From Acidobacteriota bacterium (lineage in GTDB: Bacteria; Acidobacteriota; Vicinamibacteria; Vicinamibacterales; Fen-181), in NCBI GenBank assembly GCA_021779795.1, contig JAJXZZ010000261.1, positions 1 to 5,044 of the forward strand: a stretch of 5,044 bases of DNA, read 5' to 3'. A model generated the notes under the pieces. The model made no database searches, had not been told where the DNA came from, and saw nothing but the letters and a program-made list of their open reading frames with translations. Position numbers and translations under genes: made by a program. This document shows positions 1 to 5,044 of this stretch, one piece after another; positions within the stretch are counted from its first letter, which is position 1; each line of letters begins with the position of its first letter.

Positions 1-1626
1 GACAGGACGCCGCCCTTCCCCACCGGGCGCGGCGGTTCGCAGGACCGCGAGTGGTATCGCGGCCTGCCCGTGCCGAAGAACGCGGCTGCGTCGTTCACGC
101 GGCGCGACAACACCAACTACATGGAAACCGGCGTCCTCTCGTCGCTCCAGCTGGCGGCGCAGTTCCCGTCCACGCTCGTCGAGAACTTCTACGTGAAGAC
201 GCGCAACTCGATCGAGGACGGGAAGACCAAGCCGCCGTTCGGGTACGTCATCCCGGTGCAGCGCGACATGACGCGCGTCGCCGAGCTGCTGCGCGTCCTG
301 CGGATCCAGCGGATCGAAATCGGGCAGGCCGCCTCCGCCTTCACCGTCGGCGGCGCCACCTACCCGGCCGGCTCCTACGTCATCAAGCGCGACCAGCCCT
401 ACGGGCGGCTCGCCAAGGACCTGCTCGAGAAGCAGGTCTACCCGGACACGCGCCTGGCGACCTACGACGACAGCGGCTGGACGATGGGCCTGCTGATGGG
501 CGTGGACGTCAGGGAGATCGCGGACGCCGCGATCCAGAAGGTGGCCGTGACGCCGGTCACGACCGTCGCGGTCACCGGCAAGATGGTGGACGCCGGCTCG
601 GCCGGCTTCGCCGTCGCGCACGACGGGTCGATCGACATGATTGCCTTCCGCTACCGGCTGCGGGCGACGCCGATGAAGATTGCCGAGAAGGGCTTCACGG
701 CCGGCGGCCTCGACTTCCCCGCCGGGTCGTTCGTCATCGCCGGGACGGCCACGCCGGAGGCTCGCGCCGCGGCGACCGAGCTGGGCCTGACGGCCGCGTC
801 GCTGCCCGCGCTGCCCGAGGTGCCGATGCACGACGCGCCGGCGCCTCGGATCGCCATCTACTCGCAGTGGACGATGACGCAGGACGTCGGCTGGTACCGC
901 CTGACGCTCGATCGGCTCGCCGTCCCCTACGACCTGATCTACAAGGAGCAGGTCGCCGCCGGCCACCTGCGCGACAAGTACGACGTCATCCTGATGGCCG
1001 CCCAGAACATCAGGCGGCAGACGGTCTTCCAGAAGCCGGCTGCGCGCCCGCAGCCGTACCTGAAGACCGACAAGTACCGGTTCCTGGGGATGTACGGCTC
1101 CACGCCCGACATGTCGGGCGGCTTCGGCCAGGCGGGCGTGGACGCGTTCGCGGCGTTCCTCGAGGAGGGCGGCACGCTCGTCGCGACGGCCGCCGCGGGC
1201 CGCTTCCCGATCGAGTTCGGCTGGACGCACACCGTGGACGCCGAGCCGATCGTCGGCGTGACGGCGCAGCGCCCGATCGTGGAAGCCGAGATCGCCCAGC
1301 CCGGGTCCCCGATCTTCTACGGCTACACGGGCACGACGATCCCGATCAAGTACAACGGCGGGTTCACGCTGCGCGTCGGCGTGGCCGACGAGGACCGCGT
1401 GCTGGCCCGTTACGTCGGCGGCGACGCCTCGGTGCTGAGCGGGGCGATGGTCGGGGCCGACAAGCTACGCGGCAAGGCGCTTGCGGTGGACATCCCCCGG
1501 GCGTGCAACGGCAAGGGGCGCGTGATCCTGTTCGCCAGCAACCCGGTCTACCGCTGGCAGAACCTGAACGAGTTCAACATGGTGTTCAACGCGCTGCTCA
1601 ACTGGAACTACGTGCCTTCGAAGTAG
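1..1626 (+). CDS. M14-type zinc carboxypeptidase family protein, C-terminal part (5' end outside window)
   Basis: The frame is open from base 1 to the TAG at 1624-1626, giving 541 visible residues. No start is needed inside: the GTG at 70 lacks a ribosome binding site and conserved-looking sequence runs upstream of it. The stretch near residues 34-46 (RRDNTNYMETGVL) resembles the RDNTNYMQTGVL-type segment that I recall from the end of the catalytic domain in large bacterial M14 metallopeptidases. The zinc ligands would lie left of the window, so activity cannot be judged; E42 could be the catalytic Glu, but I cannot align it. Residues 114-128 and 232-246 are two copies of an FTxGGxxYPAGSYVI-like motif. 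Residues ~281-336 and ~373-408 look like the Rossmann-type, glutamine-amidotransferase-like C-terminal domain of these proteins (IAIYSQW; AFLEEGGTLVATAAAGRFP). The end (GRVILFASNPVYR, then FNALLNW) is typical of the group. Such proteins are usually exported and around 850-950 residues long; the signal peptide would be outside the window. The gene is convergent with the next one. Confidence 0.88.
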   Translation, partial: DRTPPFPTGRGGSQDREWYRGLPVPKNAAASFTRRDNTNYMETGVLSSLQLAAQFPSTLVENFYVKTRNSIEDGKTKPPFGYVIPVQRDMTRVAELLRVLRIQRIEIGQAASAFTVGGATYPAGSYVIKRDQPYGRLAKDLLEKQVYPDTRLATYDDSGWTMGLLMGVDVREIADAAIQKVAVTPVTTVAVTGKMVDAGSAGFAVAHDGSIDMIAFRYRLRATPMKIAEKGFTAGGLDFPAGSFVIAGTATPEARAAATELGLTAASLPALPEVPMHDAPAPRIAIYSQWTMTQDVGWYRLTLDRLAVPYDLIYKEQVAAGHLRDKYDVILMAAQNIRRQTVFQKPAARPQPYLKTDKYRFLGMYGSTPDMSGGFGQAGVDAFAAFLEEGGTLVATAAAGRFPIEFGWTHTVDAEPIVGVTAQRPIVEAEIAQPGSPIFYGYTGTTIPIKYNGGFTLRVGVADEDRVLARYVGGDASVLSGAMVGADKLRGKALAVDIPRACNGKGRVILFASNPVYRWQNLNEFNMVFNALLNWNYVPSK

Positions 1627-1664
1627 GGGTCGGGGATCGGGGGTCGGGGATCGGGGGTCAGGGG
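1626..1664 (+). repeat. heptamer GGGGRTC array, G-quadruplex-capable, sense of the peptidase gene
   Basis: Six runs of four or five G (1626-1629, 1632-1635, 1639-1643, 1646-1649, 1653-1657, 1661-1664) are separated by two or three bases, always TC, ATC or TCA. The unit is GGGGATC or GGGGGTC, period 7. This meets the usual G4 pattern of four runs of at least three G with short loops, with two runs to spare. It starts at the last base of the upstream stop codon, so the mRNA would carry it at the very start of its 3' untranslated region. GATC occurs at 1635 and 1649. Confidence 0.85.
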
Positions 1665-1691
1665 CCGTCACGCTGGTCACGCTTGCGTCTT

Positions 1692-1729
1692 CCCCGACCC
1701 CCGATCCCCGATCCCCGACCCCCGATCCC
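1692..1729 (-). repeat. heptamer GGGGRTC array, G-quadruplex-capable, sense of the propeller gene
   Basis: Read on the minus strand from 1729 down, G runs lie at 1729-1727, 1723-1719, 1716-1713, 1709-1706, 1702-1698 and 1695-1692, with two- or three-base spacers. It is the inverted counterpart of the array at 1626-1664 but the order of GGGGATC and GGGGGTC units differs, so the two arms are not exact copies. It begins inside the TAG stop of the minus-strand gene. GATC occurs at 1703, 1710 and 1724. Confidence 0.85.
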
Positions 1730-4700
1730 TACTTAATCGCCTCCACCACCACCCTCGGCGCCGACTTCATCGCCGCGTTGATGGCGGCGATGTCGCCGGC
1801 GATGATCCCGTTCAGCCTGGCCTCGGCCTTGCCGACGTCGGCGGTCAGGTCGGTCAGGCGCGTCTGCTCGCCTTCGTTCGGCGCGCGGAATCCCCGGTTC
1901 ATGTAGCCGACCAGCGACTGCACGTCCTCGCGCAGGCGCGGGTACTGCCGGTAGCCGAGGCCGGGCAGCGGCCTGGCCAGGTCGTCGTCCTTGAAGGCCT
2001 TCAGCTTCGCCAGGGTGGCGGCGACCTGCGCACGGTAGGCCGGCGCGGGGTGCTCGCCCGCCAACTGGGCGTCGATGGCCGTCAACTGCGACACCAGCGA
2101 GTCCACGCGATCGACGATCGCCGTGACGCGCGTGCGGAGCGCGAGCGCGGCCATCGCCCCCTCGAGCTGCGCGTCGAGGTCGGCGGCCGAGGCCTCCGCG
2201 AGAGGCTGCAGGGCGACGCGGCACGTGCCGGTCAGCTCCCGGTCGCCGACGCGAACCTTCACGGTGTACTCGCCCGGGGTGGCCGACGCCCCCTGCGGTC
2301 CGCCGAACCGCTCGAGCCTCGCCTCGGCCTCGTCGCCGGCGGGCCGCGGCCGCTCGCCCGGCGTGTCGTACCGGAGGTTCCAGACGATCCGGTTCACGCC
2401 GGCGCCGGCGCGCGCGCGGATCGTGCGCACGACCCTGCCCGACGCGTCGCTGATCGTCACGGTGACGAGCCCGGCGGGCGCCGACGCCAGGTAGAGGTTG
2501 AAGTAGGCGCCGGCCGGCGGGTTGGGCGCGAGGAAGTCGCGCTCGTTCCCGCGGAACATCCCGGCGCTCGCCCCCCAGCGGATGGCCGGCCGGATCGGGA
2601 ACAGGAACTCGCCGGCGCGCATCGCCCGCCCGATCTCCTGCAGCGGCGCCGCGTCGTCGAGGATGAAGATCCCGCGGCCGTGCGTGGCGACGATGATGTC
2701 GTTGTCGCGCGGGTGCACGGCGATGTCGCGGACCGCGACCGGCGGCATGTTGTTGCGGATCGACACCCAGGTCGCGCCGCCGTCCCAGGACGCGAACAGC
2801 CCGAACTCGGTCCCGGCGTAGAGCAGGCCCTTCACCTTCGGGTCTTCGCGGATCACGTGCGACCAGCCGCGCGCCGGCAGCCCGCCGGTGATCTTCGTCC
2901 ACGTCCGGCCGTAGTCGGCCGTCTTGTAGAAGTACGGCGCGTAGTCGCCGTCCTGCCAGTGGCTGGCCGCGACGTACGCCGTGCCGGCGTCGAAGTGCGA
3001 CGCCTCGACCTTGCCGATCCAGGCGTTGGGCGCGAGGCCGGGCATCGCCTTGACCGTGTTCGTCCACGTCCGGCCGCCGTCGCGCGTCACCTGCACGTTG
3101 CCGTCGTCGGTGCCGGCCCAGATGACGTTCGGGTCGACGGGCGACGGCCCGATCGCGATGATCGTGCAGTGGAACTCGGCGGCCGTGTTGTCGGTGACGA
3201 TCTGGCCGCCCGACGACTGCTGCTTCGACTTGTCGTTGGTCGTCAGGTCGGGGCTGATCACGTCCCACGACCGGCCGTCGTTCCGGGTGCGGAACAGGAC
3301 GTTGCCGCCGAAGTAGACCGTCTCCGGGTCCTGCGGCGACAGCACGATCGGCGAGTTCCAGTTGAAGCGGTACTTCTGGTTCGCCATCCACTGGCCGCTC
3401 GAGCCGATGCCGCCCGGGTACGGGTTGATCCCCCACGAGACGCCCGTGCGGAGGTCGGTGAGGCTGATGACGCCGCCCTGGAGGTCGTTGTAGACCAGGT
3501 TCGGGTCCTTCAGGTCGGGGACCGCGAAGAACCCGTCGCCGCCGCCGACGTTCCTCCACTCGCTCCGCGGCGTGCCCGGCCAGCCGGGCGACTGGCTCGG
3601 CCCGCACCAGGTGCCGTTGTCCTGCAGGCCGCCGCACAGGTGATACGGCGTCCGCATGTCGTAGGCGACGTTGTAGAACTGGGTGAACGGGATGTTGTCG
3701 AGGATGTCGAACGTCCGGCCGGCGTCGTAGGAGATCTGGAAGCCGCCGTCGTCGCCGCTCAGGATCCGGTTCGGGTTGAGCGGGTCGATCCACATCGCCT
3801 GGTGGTCGCCGTGCGTCGCGCTGCCGATGCGGACGAAGTTCCGCCCGCCGTCCTCCGACTTGTAGAGGCCGCCCGAGAGCGCGTACACCGTGTTGGGGTT
3901 CTTCGGGTCCACGCGGATGTCGGCGTAGTAGAACGGCCGGAAGTTGATGTTCGGGTCCTTGCTGACCGTCCGCCAGGTCTCCCCGGCGTCGTCGGAGCGC
4001 CACAGCTCGCCTTCGTTCTTCGTCTCGCTCACGACGTAGACGACGTTCGGGTTGCTGCGGGAGACGGCGATGCCGATCCGGTCCATGGGCCCCTTCGGCA
4101 GGCCGCGGGTCGCGCCGGGGCCCGACAGCCGCGCCCACGTCGCGCCGCCGTCGTGCGACTTGTAGACCGCCGTCTCGCCGCCGCCCGAGTCGGTGAACCA
4201 GGCCCAGCGCCTGAACGTCCACATCCCGGCGTAGACGATGTTGGCGTTGGTCGGGTCGATGTCCACGTCCGAACAGCTGGTCAGGTCGTTCTTGTAGAGG
4301 ATCTTCTTCCAGCTCGCGCCGCCGTCGGTCGTCTTGAAGAGCCCGCGCTCCTGGTTCGGCCCCCACTCGCGCCCGAGCGCGCAGGCGTAGGCGACGTCGG
4401 CGTCGCGCGGGTCGACGACGATCCGCGAGAACTTCTCGGAATCGGGCAGGCCGACGTTGGTCCAGTGGGCGCCGGCGTCGATCGACTTGTAGATGCCGTC
4501 GCCGATCGAGGCGTCGTTGCGCGGGTTGCCCTCGCCGGTGCCCGCGTAGATGACGTTCGGGTTCGATGGGGCGATGGCGATGGCGCCGATCGACAGCACG
4601 GGCTTGTCGTCGAAGACCGGCGTCCAGGTGACGCCGCCGTTGGCCGACTTGAAGATGCCGCCCACGGCGCCGGCCACGTAGAGCGTGCCCGGGTCGCCGG

Positions 4701-4890
4701 GCAGGCCGACGAAGACCGGCGTCCGGCCGGTCTGGGCCGTGGGCCCGATGTTGCGCCACTGCAGGCGCTCGAGCGCGGCAGCCGGCGAGGCGTCCGCCGC
4801 GCGCGCCTGCGCCGCCGGCCGGCCCGCGGCCGTCGTCAGCAAGAGGGCCAGGCACACGCCCGACCCCGCAAGTATCCGCGTGCTCTTCAT
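1729..4890 (-). CDS. exported Asp-box (BNR/sortilin-like) beta-propeller protein
   Basis: This is a complete 1053-residue protein starting at the ATG at 4888-4890; a GTG two codons upstream (4894-4896) overlaps the ribosome binding site and is less likely. Residues 1-29 form a Sec signal peptide: K2 and R5, hydrophobic core ending near LALLLTTAAG, cleavage after AQA at 29 or ARA at 31. There is no good lipobox around C13. Eleven Asp-boxes (S/T-x-D/N-x-G-x-x-W/F) start at residues 82, 136, 187, 245, 299, 345, 387, 535, 602, 657 and 701, alternating with NPNxVYAG-like strands. Other family-typical motifs are HGDHQAMWIDP (360-370), GGLQDNGTW (420-428) and ATHGRGIF (735-742). Residues ~795-890 resemble a FlgD-type Ig fold (VTISDASGRVVRTIRA, then NRIVWNLR). 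Residues ~898-1045 are mostly helical. Superfamily relatives include sortilin/VPS10 domains and GH74 xyloglucanases. I infer an extracytoplasmic binding or polymer-processing role; the substrate is unknown and an enzyme activity is not shown. It has its own promoter and ends convergently with the peptidase gene. Confidence 0.93.
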   Translation of the reverse strand: MKSTRILAGSGVCLALLLTTAAGRPAAQARAADASPAAALERLQWRNIGPTAQTGRTPVFVGLPGDPGTLYVAGAVGGIFKSANGGVTWTPVFDDKPVLSIGAIAIAPSNPNVIYAGTGEGNPRNDASIGDGIYKSIDAGAHWTNVGLPDSEKFSRIVVDPRDADVAYACALGREWGPNQERGLFKTTDGGASWKKILYKNDLTSCSDVDIDPTNANIVYAGMWTFRRWAWFTDSGGGETAVYKSHDGGATWARLSGPGATRGLPKGPMDRIGIAVSRSNPNVVYVVSETKNEGELWRSDDAGETWRTVSKDPNINFRPFYYADIRVDPKNPNTVYALSGGLYKSEDGGRNFVRIGSATHGDHQAMWIDPLNPNRILSGDDGGFQISYDAGRTFDILDNIPFTQFYNVAYDMRTPYHLCGGLQDNGTWCGPSQSPGWPGTPRSEWRNVGGGDGFFAVPDLKDPNLVYNDLQGGVISLTDLRTGVSWGINPYPGGIGSSGQWMANQKYRFNWNSPIVLSPQDPETVYFGGNVLFRTRNDGRSWDVISPDLTTNDKSKQQSSGGQIVTDNTAAEFHCTIIAIGPSPVDPNVIWAGTDDGNVQVTRDGGRTWTNTVKAMPGLAPNAWIGKVEASHFDAGTAYVAASHWQDGDYAPYFYKTADYGRTWTKITGGLPARGWSHVIREDPKVKGLLYAGTEFGLFASWDGGATWVSIRNNMPPVAVRDIAVHPRDNDIIVATHGRGIFILDDAAPLQEIGRAMRAGEFLFPIRPAIRWGASAGMFRGNERDFLAPNPPAGAYFNLYLASAPAGLVTVTISDASGRVVRTIRARAGAGVNRIVWNLRYDTPGERPRPAGDEAEARLERFGGPQGASATPGEYTVKVRVGDRELTGTCRVALQPLAEASAADLDAQLEGAMAALALRTRVTAIVDRVDSLVSQLTAIDAQLAGEHPAPAYRAQVAATLAKLKAFKDDDLARPLPGLGYRQYPRLREDVQSLVGYMNRGFRAPNEGEQTRLTDLTADVGKAEARLNGIIAGDIAAINAAMKSAPRVVVEAIK

Positions 4891-4892
4891 GT

Positions 4893-4899
4893 TCACCTC
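4893..4899 (-). promoter_or_regulatory. ribosome binding site deciding the start of the propeller gene
   Basis: The minus strand reads GAGGTGA followed by AC and then the ATG at 4890. This is a strong match to the 16S rRNA tail complement, with five bases between GAGG and ATG. The GTG at 4896-4894 lies inside the site, directly after GAG, so it is badly spaced as a start. The ATG is preferred for that reason. Confidence 0.8.
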
Positions 4900-4929
4900 G
4901 CGATGCAGGGGGAAGCCGGAACGTCGGGG

Positions 4930-4956
4930 AGTCTAGCACAGCAAAAACGGCGGCAA
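4930..4956 (-). promoter_or_regulatory. probable sigma-70-type promoter for the propeller gene
   Basis: On the minus strand the -10 box is TAGACT (4935-4930), preceded by TGC (4938-4936), an extended -10 motif. A weak -35 candidate, TTGCCG (4956-4951), lies 15 bp upstream; shifting by one or two bases gives 16 or 17 bp with poorer matches. The predicted start near 4922-4924 leaves a leader of about 33 nt before the ATG. The element is one of the few AT-containing spots in this GC-rich flank. The -35 candidate lies within the second arm and loop of the terminator hairpin. Confidence 0.6.
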
Positions 4957-4966
4957 CACGCCGCCG
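4943..4966 (-). terminator. intrinsic terminator, probably of a minus-strand gene right of the window
   Basis: On the minus strand a perfect 7-bp GC stem, CGGCGGC (4966-4960) and GCCGCCG (4954-4948), closes the five-base loop GTGTT and is followed at once by five T (4947-4943). This is the textbook order of hairpin then T-tract, so it would stop transcription coming from the right before it enters the propeller gene. No T-tract is present for the plus strand. The gene it serves would end at or beyond the right edge. Confidence 0.7.
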
Positions 4967-5044
4967 CCGGAGGAGGCCACGGGAGCGCGCCGGCGCGAGG
5001 CGCAGCCCCCCTCGCCGCGCGATGGTCGGGCGCGTGGACGCCTA
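4967..5044. other. GC-rich flank without a recognisable gene
   Basis: These 78 bases contain no recognisable coding stretch on either strand. They hold a perfect 12-bp palindrome, CGCGCCGGCGCG (4986-4997), and a 6-bp stem GCGAGG/CCTCGC (4995-5000 with 5010-5015). The last three bases read TAG on the minus strand and could be the stop of a gene to the right, which would fit the terminator at 4943-4966, but a chance TAG cannot be excluded. Confidence 0.4.

Larger units (their letters stand above)
1624..1731. repeat. convergent intergenic inverted repeat, possible bidirectional terminator hairpin
   Basis: The arms are 1624-1659 and 1696-1731. Over 36 bp they match as an inverted repeat with three A/G differences. 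In a plus-strand RNA two of these become G-U pairs and one an A-C mismatch. After a bulged A at 1660, another four G-C pairs form (1661-1664 with 1692-1695), leaving a loop of about 27 nt. The first three bases of each arm are the TAG stop codons of the two converging genes. No T-tract follows on either strand, so it is not a textbook intrinsic terminator. Its position between converging genes still makes a role in ending or protecting both transcripts plausible. The loop contains a small direct repeat, GTCACGCT at 1667-1674 and 1676-1683. The repeat structure is seen directly; the function is inferred. Confidence 0.8.

Noticed and set aside
651..1680. Minus-strand open frames at 651-857, 939-1232 and 1465-1680 antisense to the peptidase gene
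   Set aside because: They are antisense shadows in GC-rich DNA; the last one consists partly of the translated intergenic repeat.
51..1736. Long plus-strand open frame overlapping the peptidase gene and running through the repeat to 1736
   Set aside because: Its translation is Arg/Gly/Ala-rich with no recognisable motif, while the frame ending at 1626 shows family motifs throughout. Its tail is only the translated heptamer repeat.
2075..3316. Plus-strand open frames at 2075-2494, 2522-2821 and 2981-3316 antisense to the propeller gene
   Set aside because: They are low-information antisense frames with no ribosome binding site that I could see and no recognisable product.
4846..4854. Lipoprotein signal around C13 of the propeller protein
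   Set aside because: The residues before the Cys are Gly-Ser-Gly-Val, which do not fit a lipobox, and good AxA signal peptidase I sites lie at 29-31.
4685..4936. Plus-strand open frame antisense to the 5' end of the propeller gene
   Set aside because: It runs opposite to the signal peptide and leader, with no motif and no ribosome binding site.
1733..4939. A 1068-codon minus-strand frame covering the whole propeller gene
   Set aside because: It is a shifted reading of the real gene, dominated by Arg, with no domain pattern. High GC content removes stop codons. The real frame has a signal peptide, ribosome binding site and eleven Asp-boxes.
4986..5015. 12-bp palindrome CGCGCCGGCGCG and the nearby 6-bp stem as an operator or second terminator
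   Set aside because: Both are made only of C, G and one or two A/T in very GC-rich DNA, where short palindromes arise easily, and no T-tract or promoter is adjacent.
4969..5024. GGAGGAGG on the plus strand followed by an ATG at 5022 as a possible gene start
   Set aside because: The spacing is over 40 bases, far too long for a ribosome binding site, and only a few codons remain before the edge.

Overview
The window is very GC-rich DNA. Its codons end almost always in G or C, and it carries two large secreted-type proteins facing each other. Both protein types, the GC content and the style of the intergenic repeat fit a soil or sediment Acidobacteriota, with Vicinamibacteria-like lineages as my best guess. 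This placement is inference from protein style; there is no rRNA or other marker here.

Layout. Positions 1-1626 (+) are the 3' part (541 codons) of an M14-type zinc carboxypeptidase family protein whose catalytic N-terminal half lies left of the window. Positions 1627-1728 are a short convergent intergenic region. It is almost filled by a 7-bp-period G-rich array on one side and its inverted copy on the other, and the repeat runs into both TAG stop codons. Positions 1729-4890 (-) are a complete 1053-residue exported beta-propeller protein with eleven clear Asp-box (BNR) motifs, a FlgD-like Ig region and a helical C-terminus. Positions 4891-5044 hold its ribosome binding site, a probable extended -10 promoter, and an intrinsic terminator that points leftward and probably ends a gene beyond the right edge. 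I see no gene in the last ~75 bases.

Function. Both proteins probably act outside the cytoplasm: one as, or derived from, a peptidase, the other as a large propeller of the sortilin/GH74-like superfamily that binds or processes polymers. They are transcribed towards each other, so they are not an operon and a shared pathway is not shown. No mobile element, CRISPR array, tRNA or rRNA was seen. The most unusual element is the convergent G-rich inverted repeat. It would place a G-quadruplex-capable array right after the stop codon of each mRNA, and a roughly 40-bp hairpin in any read-through RNA.
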